A program made the translations under genes and the position numbers. Below the pieces are notes generated by a model that saw only the letters and a program-made list of their open reading frames with translations, made no database searches and was not told where the DNA came from. Positions 8,454-16,667 of a stretch of 64,000 bases of DNA are shown one piece after another. The stretch comes from Rubrivirga litoralis (GTDB lineage Bacteria; Bacteroidota; Rhodothermia; Rhodothermales; Rubricoccaceae). The first letter of the stretch is position 1; each line of letters opens with the position of its first letter. The DNA is taken from NCBI RefSeq assembly GCF_031846415.1, contig NZ_JAVRHT010000016.1:21833-85832 (forward strand). Direction: 5' to 3'.

Positions 8454-8725
8454 CAGGCGTCGTAGCGGTCCGTGGGGACCGGACCGTCGAGGACGTGGGC
8501 GGCCGCACGGCGGGCGGCGAGCCGCGCGACGCCGGCCACGACCGACGCCGCGACCGTCCACGTGAGCGCCTCGGTCCAGGCCGTCTCCGACGAGGCCGGG
8601 TTGAGGGGCGGGTCCTCGCCCGTCGCCGCGTTCCAGCCGACTTTGAGGAGAGAGCGGGTGGCAAAGGCGGCGGCGACGGCCGCCCCGCCCGAGACGAGCA
8701 TCCAGGTGTGTTTCTGCGAGAGCAT
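8453..8725 (-). CDS. DUF4235 small membrane protein
   Basis: A 90-residue protein with two hydrophobic segments: WMLVSGGAAVAAAFATRSLL (about 8-27) and ALTWTVAASVVAGVARLAA (about 53-71). The middle KVGWNAATGEDPPLNPAS and the C-terminal RLAARRAAAHVL are characteristic of DUF4235, a family of small integral membrane proteins of unknown function. The gene is alone on its strand between two inverted motif pairs. Confidence 0.8.
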   Translation of the reverse strand: MLSQKHTWMLVSGGAAVAAAFATRSLLKVGWNAATGEDPPLNPASSETAWTEALTWTVAASVVAGVARLAARRAAAHVLDGPVPTDRYDA

Positions 8726-8774
8726 GGGTGGGAGAGGTGTGGCCGCCTCCTACGCCCTCGCCGGGTCCCGTGTC

Positions 8775-8803
8775 CCGCCCCGCCCCCGCGTTGGGCGGGG
8801 CGG
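8775..8803. terminator. Inverted motif pair downstream of arsS
   Basis: CCGCCCCGCCC (8775-8785) pairs with GGGCGGGGCGG (8793-8803), an 11-bp stem with a 7-nt loop, 36 nt beyond the minus-strand stop of arsS. Candidate terminator without a T-run. Confidence 0.45.
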
Positions 8804-8838
8804 TCCCTCTTGCCCCTTTGCCCGTCTCCCTTGCCTTC

Positions 8839-10011
8839 TTACGCTGTCGCGCCGCCGCACGAGGAGCCCGCTCCGGCCGTGCACCCGTAGCAGTGGCGCG
8901 CCGTGCGGACCGCCCGCGCCTGCCACGCGTCGAGGTCGAAGTCGGCCACGTGCTCGAACGGGACGGCCGCGTCCATCTCCAGCTGCTGGTTGAAGTCGCA
9001 GTCGTAGACCCGGCCGTCCCACCCGACCGAGACCGTGTTCCGGCACATGACGCCGTCGATGGCGCCCGGGTTGAACGCGCCCAGCAGCCGCTCCATGTAC
9101 GTCTCGAGCTGGCCTTTCTCGATCAGCCACTCGAGGTAGCGGCTCATGGGCATGTTGTTGAGCGCGAGCAGGCGGTCGAACGAAACCCCGTGGTTCCGCG
9201 CGAGGGCCGCCTTCCACTCGTCCTCCAACGACGCCTGATTGCCAGCGAGGAAGCTCCCCACCGGGTTCGTGACGAGCGTGAGCACGCGCTCGGGGTCGCT
9301 TTGGCCGTAGCCGGCGTCGTTGAGCGCGCGGAGCGCCTTGAGCGACTTGGCGTACGTCCCCTCGCCGCGCTGCGCGTCCGTCCCCAGCTCGCGGTAGTGA
9401 GGGAGCGAGCAGGCCACCTCGACGCCGCGCTCGGCGAACCACTCGGGCAGGTGCCGGTAGCGGCGGACGGTCAGGATGGTCAGGTTGCAGCGGTCGATCA
9501 CGTGGAGGCCGCGCGCCACGCACTCGTCGACCAGGTACTCGAAGTGCGGGTTGAGCTCGGGCGCCCCGCCCGTGAGGTCGACCGTGTGGAGGGCGCAGTC
9601 GGGGTGGGCCAGGATCCGGTCGATGGCGCCGAGGCAGGCGTCGACGGCCTCGCGGTCCATGTTCTCGGTCGTCCGGTCCGGGCCGGAGTCGACGTGGCAG
9701 TGCCGGCACGTCATGTTGCACAGCTTGCCCACGTTGACCTGGACGATCTCGAGCGGGGCGGGGCGGAGGCCGCCGGGCCAGCCGGACGCCGCGAGGTCGG
9801 CGTGGAAGCTCCCGGTCCCGGTCGGGCCGAGAGCGAGCGGGACGGCGTCGAGCGCGGCGAGCTGGACGTCCGGCTCGGCGAGCGGCGTCCGCCGCCCGTA
9901 CAGGCTGGTCGTCCGCTTTGGCCCGTCCTGGACGTCGGCGACGAGTTCAGCGGAGAGGACGGGGAGCGAGATCGGCTGAGCGGAGCCGTCGCCGGTGGCG
10001 TCGAACGACAT
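8839..10011 (-). CDS. arsS: Arsenosugar biosynthesis radical SAM protein ArsS
   Basis: ArsS converts methylated arsenic into the deoxyadenosyl-arsinoyl precursor of arsenosugars, using SAM. The 390-residue protein has the cluster motif CNMTCRHC (Cys98, 102, 105) continuing into HVDSGP, then DLTGGAPELNPHF, and the diagnostic C-terminal cysteine block CYGCTAGAGSSCGG. These features identify the ArsS branch of radical SAM proteins rather than the general MoaA type. It lies 73 nt downstream of the peroxidase-like gene on the same strand, the usual pairing. No arsM methyltransferase lies in the window, so methylation must be encoded elsewhere. Confidence 0.93.
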   Translation of the reverse strand: MSFDATGDGSAQPISLPVLSAELVADVQDGPKRTTSLYGRRTPLAEPDVQLAALDAVPLALGPTGTGSFHADLAASGWPGGLRPAPLEIVQVNVGKLCNMTCRHCHVDSGPDRTTENMDREAVDACLGAIDRILAHPDCALHTVDLTGGAPELNPHFEYLVDECVARGLHVIDRCNLTILTVRRYRHLPEWFAERGVEVACSLPHYRELGTDAQRGEGTYAKSLKALRALNDAGYGQSDPERVLTLVTNPVGSFLAGNQASLEDEWKAALARNHGVSFDRLLALNNMPMSRYLEWLIEKGQLETYMERLLGAFNPGAIDGVMCRNTVSVGWDGRVYDCDFNQQLEMDAAVPFEHVADFDLDAWQARAVRTARHCYGCTAGAGSSCGGATA

Positions 10012-10084
10012 GCAGAGGCGGGGCGGAAAACGGGGAGGAGAAAAAAGGGAGGGAAAGAGGGAGCGGGCTCCCCCCGCCCCGCCC

Positions 10085-10417
10085 TCACATCGTCTGCGCC
10101 TTGACGCCGTCGAGCATCTGGAGCCCGTGGACGAGCGACGCCCCGCCCCGGATGGCCGTCGCCACGTGGACGGCCTCGGTCATCTGCTCCAGGTCCGAGC
10201 CCTTCGCGAGCGAGTCCTGCGTGTAGGCGTCGATGCAGTACGGGCACTGGACCGTGTGGGCCACGGCGAGCGCGATGAGCGACTTTTCGCGCGCCGTCAG
10301 CGCGCCGTCCTCGAACACCTTGCCGTAGTAGTTGAAGAAGGCGTCGGCGAGGGGCTTCGAGCCCTCCTCGATCTCGCCGAATCGCGGCAGGTGCTCGGGC
10401 TTGTAGTAGGTCTCCAC
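10085..10417 (-). CDS. Arsenosugar-associated peroxidase-like (AhpD/CMD) protein
   Basis: A 110-residue carboxymuconolactone decarboxylase/AhpD-fold protein with the redox pair CPYC (58-61) inside the family signature EKSLIALAVAHTVQCPYCID. This subfamily is regularly found next to arsS and is named after that pathway; its exact role is not established. GTG at 10417 gives the canonical start ETYYKPEHLPRFGEI; longer frames upstream are not homologous. It is the first gene of the arsS pair. Confidence 0.88.
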   Translation of the reverse strand: METYYKPEHLPRFGEIEEGSKPLADAFFNYYGKVFEDGALTAREKSLIALAVAHTVQCPYCIDAYTQDSLAKGSDLEQMTEAVHVATAIRGGASLVHGLQMLDGVKAQTM

Positions 10418-10573
10418 GGGAGGGGCGGGGTGGGGTGGGAGGGGCCGGGCCGGCGGCGGGGCCGTCCGCGGCGCGGGCGGAGAGACGCACCCGCGGGCGG
10501 GGCGGTCCCGGTTGTGGAGCGCCCGTCGGACGGATACCTTACTCGGCCCGCCCCGTGACGCCGCCCCGCCCTC

Positions 10574-11689
10574 GTGTCCACCCTCGGTTGGTTCCTCCTG
10601 CTCCTCGTCGCGGCCGCCGTCGCGTGGGTCGTCCTGCGCGGCCGCCGCGCGACGCCGCCGCCGCGCCCGGCGCTCGGCCGCGACGACCTGACGAGCCTGG
10701 GGCTCTCTGAAGTTCGCGCGCGCGAACCGGGAGCGTCGCCCGTCCGCGAGTCCAGCGCCTCGCCCGCCCGCGCCGCCGCCCCGCCCCGCCCCGGCCCGGC
10801 CCGGCCCGCCCCGGCGGCCGCCCCGCCCGCGCTCGCCCGGCCGTCCGGCCCGGTGGCGGACGGCGAGGTGAGCCCCGACGCCACGCTCTGGCCCGACGGC
10901 GCCGAGCCGGCCCGGCACCTGCTGGCCGCGCTCGCGGCTCACGCGGGCGGGGCGGCCGGCGTCCTCCGCTACGACGCGGAGGCCGACGCCTACGTCGCCG
11001 AGGCCGCCGCCGGCGCCCGGCTCCCCGAGCCGCTCCCGGCCGACCGCTGCCCGCTCCACCGGGCGCCCCAGGACGGCGAGCTCACGCTCCTCGACGAGCC
11101 GAGCGGGATGGGGCCGTTCACCGGCGACGTCCTCGTCCGCGCGCTCGCCGCCCCGCCCGCGGCGCGGGCGTTCCTGGTCGTGGCGCCGGCCCACGCCGAC
11201 GCCGCCGTCGGCCAGGTGGGGCCGTTCGCCGACCTCCTCGCTGGCCTCTCCGACCTCGCGCCCGCCGCCCCGCCCGTGCCCGCGCGCCCCTCGCGCGCGG
11301 CCGTGATCCGGGAGGAGCAGGAGGCGGCCGAGGTCGAGGGCCGGCCGCTCGCGTTCGCGCTCGTCACGCTCGCCGACGCCGAGGAGATCCTCGCGCGCGA
11401 GGCGCCCGACGAGGTCGCCGAGGCGGAGGCCGGCCTCCGGCGGCGCCTCGCCGACCACCCCGCCGTCCGCCGGACGGAGCCGTTCGGGGACCTCCTGGTC
11501 GGCGCGTTCCTCGACCTCGACCCCGACGGCGTGGCCGCGTGGTGCGAGTCGACCTCGGCGAGTGCCCCGGCCGTGTTCATCGGCGCTGTCGCCCCGGTCG
11601 ACGGCGCCGCCGCCGACGTCCGCGCCGCCGCCGCCGACGCGCTCCACGACGCCTACGAGCAGCAGCGCGCACAGGTCGTGGCGGGATAA
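10574..11689 (+). CDS. Membrane-anchored protein, possibly degenerate GAF/GGDEF
   Basis: A 371-residue protein with one N-terminal transmembrane helix (GWFLLLLVAAAVAWVVL, residues 5-21), a long Pro/Ala/Arg linker (about 30-100) built partly from motif copies, and two cytosolic folded parts. Residues 110-245 could be a GAF-like sensor; residues 255-350 (FALVTLADAEEI ... FGDLLVGAFLD) have the spacing of a GGDEF domain but lack the GGDEF signature. I cannot assign a function; this is a structural guess. GTG start at 10574. Confidence 0.6.
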   Translation: MSTLGWFLLLLVAAAVAWVVLRGRRATPPPRPALGRDDLTSLGLSEVRAREPGASPVRESSASPARAAAPPRPGPARPAPAAAPPALARPSGPVADGEVSPDATLWPDGAEPARHLLAALAAHAGGAAGVLRYDAEADAYVAEAAAGARLPEPLPADRCPLHRAPQDGELTLLDEPSGMGPFTGDVLVRALAAPPAARAFLVVAPAHADAAVGQVGPFADLLAGLSDLAPAAPPVPARPSRAAVIREEQEAAEVEGRPLAFALVTLADAEEILAREAPDEVAEAEAGLRRRLADHPAVRRTEPFGDLLVGAFLDLDPDGVAAWCESTSASAPAVFIGAVAPVDGAAADVRAAAADALHDAYEQQRAQVVAG

Positions 11690-11730
11690 GGGATGTGGCG
11701 CGCGGGCGGGGTGGTGCCCGTCTTTGTTCC

Positions 11731-11764
11731 GCCCCGCCCCGCCCCGCCCCGCCCCGCCCCGCCC
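11731..11764. repeat. GCCCC pentamer array
   Basis: Six uninterrupted GCCCC units followed by GCCC. The complementary GGGGC array recurs at 55836-55884. The unit is the core of the window-wide motif, so arrays may arise from it by slippage. Confidence 0.85.
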
Positions 11765-11792
11765 GGCGCCGGCCACCCCGCCCCCGCAGGCA

Positions 11793-11828
11793 CCCGCGTT
11801 GGACACGACGCGTCGTGTCCAACGCGGG
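11793..11828. repeat. 36-bp perfect palindrome
   Basis: Perfect inverted repeat centred at 11810/11811. Its inner 20 bp, GGACACGACGCGTCGTGTCC, is a variant of the palindromes at 12011 and 33604. The right end runs into a GGGCGGGGCGG motif. Confidence 0.85.
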
Positions 11829-11872
11829 CGGGGCGGTCTTGTGTGTCGCAGACATCCGCCCGAGGCGAGGCA

Positions 11873-11917
11873 GTCCCCCTCCTGAACACCGCGCAGCGTC
11901 GGCGCAGCCAGGAGGGG
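11873..11917 (+). repeat. 45-bp stem-loop repeat, copy 1
   Basis: Starts GTCCCCCTCCTG and ends CAGGAGGGG, giving a 9-bp terminal stem, around the core CGCGCAGCGTCGGCGCAGCC. A closely similar copy lies inverted at 21668-21713. Non-coding, REP-like. Confidence 0.75.
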
Positions 11918-12005
11918 CTAGGACCCAAAGGGCGGGGTGGTTGCCGGGCGGACGGGGCGGTCCGAACAGTCGCCGCCCCGCCCCCGAGGCCTGCAGGCCC
12001 GCCCC

Positions 12006-12037
12006 AATGCGGACACCACGCGTGGTGTCCCTACGAA
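12006..12037 (+). repeat. 32-bp palindromic element, copy 1
   Basis: AATGC, the perfect 20-bp palindrome GGACACCACGCGTGGTGTCC (12011-12030), then CTACGAA. The same flanks and a compensated palindrome recur in opposite orientation at 33597-33628. Confidence 0.8.
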
Positions 12038-12132
12038 TCCGCCCCGCCCACGGCAGGGCGGGGTGGTCGCATCTTCCGTCTGCCTCGTAGCGCTCCGCCC
12101 GGCCTCTTCCCGTTCCTCGTTTCCCGCCCCCC

Positions 12133-13353
12133 ATGGTCGTCCTCGTCATCAACGCCGGCTCGTCGTCCCTGAAGGTGGACCTCATCGACGCCGCGGCGCA
12201 GGAGACGCTGGCGTCGGGGCAGGTCGAGCGGGTCGGGGCCGTCTCCAGCCTCGCCTCGTTCCGGCTGGGCGAGGGCAAGCCCGACCGCGTGTCGCTCTCC
12301 GCGCCCGACCACGCCGTCGCCCTCGACGTGCTCCTGGGCAAGATGCGCGAGGCCGACGGCCCGAACCGCGACGTGCTCCCCCCCATCGAAGCCGTCGGGC
12401 ACCGGGTGGTCCACGGCGGCGAGCGGTTCGCCGAGTCGGCGCTCATCAACGGCGAGGTGGTCGACGCCATCCGCGACGCGTTCGACTTGGCTCCACTTCA
12501 TAACCCGGCCAACCTCCGGGGCATCCTGGCCGCGCAGAAGACGTTCCCCGATGTGCCGCAGGTGGCCGTGTTCGACACGGCGTTCCACCAGACGATCCCG
12601 CCCCACGCCTACCTCTACGCGCTCCCCAACCGGCTCTACCGGCGCCACAAGATCCGCCGGTACGGGTTCCACGGGACGAGCCACTACTACGTCTCGCGGC
12701 GGCTCTACGAGCTCGCGGAGCTCGACAAGACCGACAGCCGCGTGCTCACGCTCCACCTGGGCAACGGGTGCTCGGCGTGCGCCATCCGCGACGGCCGGAG
12801 CGTGGACACGTCGATGGGGATGACGCCGCTGGAGGGGCTCGTGATGGGCACGCGCTCGGGCGACCTCGACCCGTCGATCGTGTTCGACCTCGTGGACAAA
12901 GAGGAGATGCCGCTCGCCGAGGTCTACACGCTCCTCAACCGCTACTCGGGGCTCCTGGGGCTCAGCGGCTACGCCGCCGACATGCGCGACCTGCTGGCCG
13001 AGGCCGCCGACGGCGACGTCCGGTGTCAGCAGGCGATCGACGTGTTTTGCTACCGGGTCAAAAGCTACGTCGGCCGCTACCTCGCCGTTTTGGGCGGCCT
13101 CGACGCCGTCGCGTTCACGGCCGGGATCGGCACGTTCGCGGCGCCCGTCCGCGCCCAGATCCTAGATGGTCTGGAGGGGCTCGGGATCGTCCTCGACGCC
13201 GACGCCAACGAGGCCGCGAGCGGGGCGGAGGCCCGGATCTCGACGCTCGACAGCCCGGTCCAGGCGTGGGTGGTCCCGACCAACGAGGAGCTCGTAATCG
13301 CGCTCGACACGATGAAGCTGGCGGGGGCGGCCCAGCAGACGCCGTTCGTCTAG
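12133..13353 (+). CDS. ackA: Acetate kinase
   Basis: Interconverts acetate plus ATP and acetyl phosphate plus ADP, in acetate overflow or assimilation (cytosol). At 406 residues it is of standard length. Visible signatures are NAGSSSLKV near the N-terminus, GHRVVHGG, the catalytic FDTAFH region, FHGTSHYYVS, the nucleotide-binding LHLGNGCSACAI and the C-terminal FTAGIG. No pta gene accompanies it here. ATG at 12133 places NAGSSS at residue 7, as expected. Confidence 0.97.
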   Translation: MVVLVINAGSSSLKVDLIDAAAQETLASGQVERVGAVSSLASFRLGEGKPDRVSLSAPDHAVALDVLLGKMREADGPNRDVLPPIEAVGHRVVHGGERFAESALINGEVVDAIRDAFDLAPLHNPANLRGILAAQKTFPDVPQVAVFDTAFHQTIPPHAYLYALPNRLYRRHKIRRYGFHGTSHYYVSRRLYELAELDKTDSRVLTLHLGNGCSACAIRDGRSVDTSMGMTPLEGLVMGTRSGDLDPSIVFDLVDKEEMPLAEVYTLLNRYSGLLGLSGYAADMRDLLAEAADGDVRCQQAIDVFCYRVKSYVGRYLAVLGGLDAVAFTAGIGTFAAPVRAQILDGLEGLGIVLDADANEAASGAEARISTLDSPVQAWVVPTNEELVIALDTMKLAGAAQQTPFV

Positions 13354-13453
13354 CCGCCCCGCCCGGCACCATCCCGCCCCACTGGCCGGGGGCGTGTGCC
13401 GAGGGACGCCGCCCGCGCGGGTTCGCCCCGCGAGCGGGGCGGGGCGGTCGTCG

Positions 13454-13461
13454 TAGATTCA
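13454..13461 (+). promoter_or_regulatory. Putative -7 box TAGATTCA of the first LOV kinase
   Basis: TAGATTCA lies 22 nt before the ATG at 13484, directly downstream of a GGGCGGGGCGG motif. It agrees with the box at 16643 upstream of the paralogous kinase. Confidence 0.5.
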
Positions 13462-13483
13462 GGGTCTATAGATCCCTTCCACT

Positions 13484-15748
13484 ATGATGTCCCGCCGCCC
13501 CGCCCTATCGGGCCTCGCCGGCCGCTCCGAGCCCGACCGCCTGGCGGCCTGGCTGGACGAGAGCGACGCGTTCCAGTTTTTGTCCCGGACGCTCGGGGAC
13601 GTCCTCGTGGTCCTCGACCCCGACGAGCGCGTGGTGTACGCCGGCACCGGCGCCGACGCCCTGTTCGGCTCCGGCACCCTCCGCGGATGCCCCGTCCGGT
13701 CGGTCCTCGCCGGCGGCGGCTCGCTGCCCCCGTCGCTGACGGCCTCGGGCGTGTGGGAGGTCCAGCTGGCCGACGGGCGCTGGGTGAGCCTATCGGCGTC
13801 CGGCCTGGGCGGGGTGGAGGTGGATGGGCTCGGGCCGCTCGACGGGTACGCCCTCCTGCTCGCGCGCGAGATCGGCGAGGAGCGCGTGGCGCGCGACCGG
13901 CTCGACCTGTTCCGCCGGGCGCTCGACGCCACCAACAACCTCGTCGTCGTCTCCGACGCCACCCAGGACGACCTCCCCATCACGTTCGTCAACCAGCACT
14001 TCCTCGACGTCACCGGGTACGAGCGCGAGGAGGTGCTGGGTCGGAACTGCCGGTTCCTCCAGGACCGCCCCGACGGCACGCGCGACGGCGACCAGGACGG
14101 AGTCCGCCACCTCCGCCAGAGCGTGTCGGCCGGCGAGGCCGTCCACGTCCTCGTGCGCAACTACACGAAGGGCGGGCGGATGTTCTGGAACGACCTGTTC
14201 GTGACGCCGGTCCACGACGCGGCGGGGCGGCTCACGCACTACGTCGGCGTCCAGAACGACGTGACGGACCGCGTCAAGGTGGAGGCCGAGCGCGACGCCC
14301 GCGGCCGCCTGCTCGGGGCGTTCTTCGAGGGCGCCCCGTGGCTGATGGGCGTCGTCGAGGTCGGCGAGGGCGGGGCGCTCGCGTACCGGCGCGTAAACCG
14401 GGAGCTCGCGGCCGCCTACGGTGCGCAGCCGGCCGACCTCGCCGGCCGGCCGCTCGCCGCGCTCGGCCACGGCGAGGCCGAGCGCGCGGCGTGGCAGCGC
14501 GCGGTTCGGGCGTGCCTCGACGGCGGCGGCCCGGCCCAACTGGACGCCGTGTGGCCGCCCGGAGCCGACCCCGACGCCATCGGCGCCCGGCACCTCCGGA
14601 TCACCCTGACGCCGGTCGACGACGGCACCGCGGCCGTCGTGATCGAGGACGTGACGGAGTTTGACCGGCTCGTGGCGGCCCAGGCCGAGCGGACGGCGGC
14701 GCTCGAACAGGCGGCCGACGCCGTCGTCATCACCGACGGCCGGCTGGACTCGCCGGGGCCGTTTATCCACTACGTGAACCGGGCCTTCGAGGAGATGACC
14801 GGGTGGACCCGGGCCGAGGTCGTCGGCCGGAGCCCGCGGATCATGCAGGGGGCCATGACCGACCGGGCCGAGCTGGACCGGATGCGGCGGGCGCTCGGGG
14901 CGGGGCGGCCGTACCGGGGCGAGCTCGTCAACGAGCGGAAGGACGGGACGCCGTACCTCGTCGAGGTCGACATCGCCCCGCTCCGCGACGCCGCCGGCGC
15001 CGTCACCGGCTACGTCTCGACGCAGCGCGACGTGACCGAGCGCCGGCGGCTCGAGGGCGAGGTGCTCTCGGCGGCGGCCCAGGCCCAGGAGGACGTGGCC
15101 CGCGACCTCCACGACGGGCTCGGCCAAGTCCTCTCAGGGACGGCGTACCACCTCCACGGGCTCGCCGAGAGCCTCGCGGCCGAGGGCTCAGCCTTCGCCG
15201 CCGAGGCCCAGCGGGCGGCCGACCTCGTCCAGAACGCCCAGCGCCAGGCCCGGTCGCTGGCCCACGGCCTCTCCCCTGTCGCCGTCGGCGTCGACGGCCT
15301 GGCGGCCGCGCTGGTCCGGCTGACGCGGGACGTGGCCGAGACGTACGACGTGGCGTGCCAGTTTGTGAGTTCGGGGGCGCCGGCGGTCCGCCCCGTCGAG
15401 GCCGCTGGCGACCTGTACCGGATCGCCCAGGAAGCCGTCGCCAATGCCGTCCGCCACGGCCGGCCGTCGTCCGTCGTGGTCCGCCTGGACCCCAGCCACG
15501 GCGGCGACGGCGACGGCCGCGCCCTGCTCGCGATCGAGGACGACGGGGCCGGCATCCCCGAGGCCAACCTCGACGGCGCCGACCACGACGGGGCCGGCGG
15601 CCTCGGCCTGCGCACGATGCGGTACCGCGCGCGGCGCGTCGGCGGCACGTTCGACGTGTTCCGGCGGCCCGGCGGCGGCACGGCCGTCCACGTCCGGTTC
15701 CCCACCGCCGCCGGGGCCGCGCTCGCGGACCCGCCGCAGCCCGCGTGA
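13484..15748 (+). CDS. LOV-PAS sensor histidine kinase (blue-light receptor)
   Basis: A 754-residue cytosolic kinase with no membrane segment. Layout: a PAS-like N-terminus (about 20-110), a LOV domain (about 140-270), a further PAS-like part, a second PAS that resembles LOV but lacks the cysteine (GRSPRIMQG, about 400-520), then HisKA_3 with RDLHDGLGQ (phospho-acceptor His543) and a HATPase_c domain (DDGAGI, GGLGLRTMRYRA). The LOV domain has the flavin-adduct cysteine in GRNCRFLQ (Cys189), the Asn residues in VRNYTKGG..FWN and the signalling Gln in VGVQNDVT, so FMN photochemistry is expected. HisKA_3 kinases normally signal to NarL-type regulators; none is adjacent. A paralogue of the kinase at 16668. 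Confidence 0.93.
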   Translation: MMSRRPALSGLAGRSEPDRLAAWLDESDAFQFLSRTLGDVLVVLDPDERVVYAGTGADALFGSGTLRGCPVRSVLAGGGSLPPSLTASGVWEVQLADGRWVSLSASGLGGVEVDGLGPLDGYALLLAREIGEERVARDRLDLFRRALDATNNLVVVSDATQDDLPITFVNQHFLDVTGYEREEVLGRNCRFLQDRPDGTRDGDQDGVRHLRQSVSAGEAVHVLVRNYTKGGRMFWNDLFVTPVHDAAGRLTHYVGVQNDVTDRVKVEAERDARGRLLGAFFEGAPWLMGVVEVGEGGALAYRRVNRELAAAYGAQPADLAGRPLAALGHGEAERAAWQRAVRACLDGGGPAQLDAVWPPGADPDAIGARHLRITLTPVDDGTAAVVIEDVTEFDRLVAAQAERTAALEQAADAVVITDGRLDSPGPFIHYVNRAFEEMTGWTRAEVVGRSPRIMQGAMTDRAELDRMRRALGAGRPYRGELVNERKDGTPYLVEVDIAPLRDAAGAVTGYVSTQRDVTERRRLEGEVLSAAAQAQEDVARDLHDGLGQVLSGTAYHLHGLAESLAAEGSAFAAEAQRAADLVQNAQRQARSLAHGLSPVAVGVDGLAAALVRLTRDVAETYDVACQFVSSGAPAVRPVEAAGDLYRIAQEAVANAVRHGRPSSVVVRLDPSHGGDGDGRALLAIEDDGAGIPEANLDGADHDGAGGLGLRTMRYRARRVGGTFDVFRRPGGGTAVHVRFPTAAGAALADPPQPA

Positions 15749-16593
15749 GCCCACCCCGCCCCGCCCGCCGCGGGCGGGGCGGCCGCTCTGCCCCACCCGA
15801 CTCCGTCCGCCGCCCCGCCCGATGGTCGTGGGCGGGGTGGGCCGTCGCCGCCGTCGTCGCCCTCGCCGCCTGCGCCGAGCCGCCCCGCCCGCAGGGCGAC
15901 GCCGAGGCGCTCGCGCTCCTCGACCGCGCCCGGGCGGTCCACGGCTCGGCCGCGCTCGACCGCGCCGACGTCCGGTTCGAGTTCCGCGGGACGCCGTTCA
16001 CGCTCCGCCGCGACGGCGGCGCCTTCCGCTACGCCCGCACGCTTACCGACTCGCTAGGCCGGACTGTCGAGGAGGCCGTCGACAACGAGGGCGCACACCG
16101 GACCGTAGGCGGGGCGGCGGTGCCGCTGGACTCGGCCGAGGCCGCGCGCCTCGCGACGGCCGTCAACTCTGTGGCCTACTTCGCCCTCCTCCCCGCCCCG
16201 CTCGCGGACCCCGCCGTCCGCGCGCGGTCGCTGGGGCCGGGCCGCGTCGGCGGCGAGGCCTTCGACCGCGTCGGCGTCACGTTCGCGCAGGACGGGGGCG
16301 GGGCGGACTGGGACGACCGCTACGTCTACTGGCTCCGCCCCGACGGCCGGGTCGCCTACTACGCCTACACCTACGCGGCAGACCCGGCCGACACGTCGCG
16401 TGCCGAGACGGGCACGCGGTTCCGCGCGCTCGACGGCGAGCGCCGCGTGGACGGCGTGCTGTTCCAAGACTGGCGGAACCTGACAGCCGACTCGGTCAGC
16501 GCGATCGAGGACTACGGCGACATCCACGACGCGGGGCGGACGTTCGAGGTCTCGCGCGTGGCGCTCGACTCGGTCCGCGTGCAGACGCGGTAG
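15745..16593 (+). CDS. DUF6503-like lipoprotein
   Basis: A 282-residue exported protein. The GTG at 15745 overlaps the TGA of the LOV kinase (GTGA), indicating coupling. After an Arg/Pro-rich start encoded by an inverted motif pair comes a hydrophobic segment ending in lipobox LAAC (Cys43). The mature part (FEFRGTPFTLRRDGGAFRYAR ... YWLRPDGRVAYYAYTYAA ... FQDWRN) resembles DUF6503, a beta-rich family of outer-membrane-anchored proteins in Bacteroidota and Rhodothermota, function unknown. Its place between two LOV kinases suggests a link to light response, but this is inference. Confidence 0.75.
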   Translation: MSPPRPARRGRGGRSAPPDSVRRPARWSWAGWAVAAVVALAACAEPPRPQGDAEALALLDRARAVHGSAALDRADVRFEFRGTPFTLRRDGGAFRYARTLTDSLGRTVEEAVDNEGAHRTVGGAAVPLDSAEAARLATAVNSVAYFALLPAPLADPAVRARSLGPGRVGGEAFDRVGVTFAQDGGGADWDDRYVYWLRPDGRVAYYAYTYAADPADTSRAETGTRFRALDGERRVDGVLFQDWRNLTADSVSAIEDYGDIHDAGRTFEVSRVALDSVRVQTR

Positions 16594-16642
16594 AGAAGGC
16601 GCCCGGGGCACAGCCGGGGAGATCCCTGAGCGCCGGGCCGGA

Positions 16643-16650
16643 TAGATTGA
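16643..16650 (+). promoter_or_regulatory. Putative -7 box TAGATTGA of the second LOV kinase
   Basis: TAGATTGA, identical to the box upstream of tRNA-Leu at 48545, lies 17 nt before the ATG at 16668. It suggests the second kinase has its own promoter despite the nearby upstream gene. Confidence 0.55.
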
Positions 16651-16667
16651 GCGGTTCCCCCAAACGC

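Larger units (their letters stand above)
11690..12132. other. Repeat-rich non-coding spacer before ackA
   Basis: No gene. In order it holds a GCCCC pentamer array, a 36-bp perfect palindrome, a GTCCCCCTCC...GGAGGGG stem-loop repeat shared with 21668-21713, a 32-bp palindromic element shared with 33597-33628, and several GGGCGGGGCGG/GGGCGGGGTGG motifs between them. One of the densest repeat clusters in the window. Confidence 0.8.

Noticed and set aside
11793..11828. Replication origin, dif site or phage attachment site
   Set aside because: No DnaA boxes, no dnaA/gyrB or recombinase nearby, and shorter relatives of the palindrome exist elsewhere.
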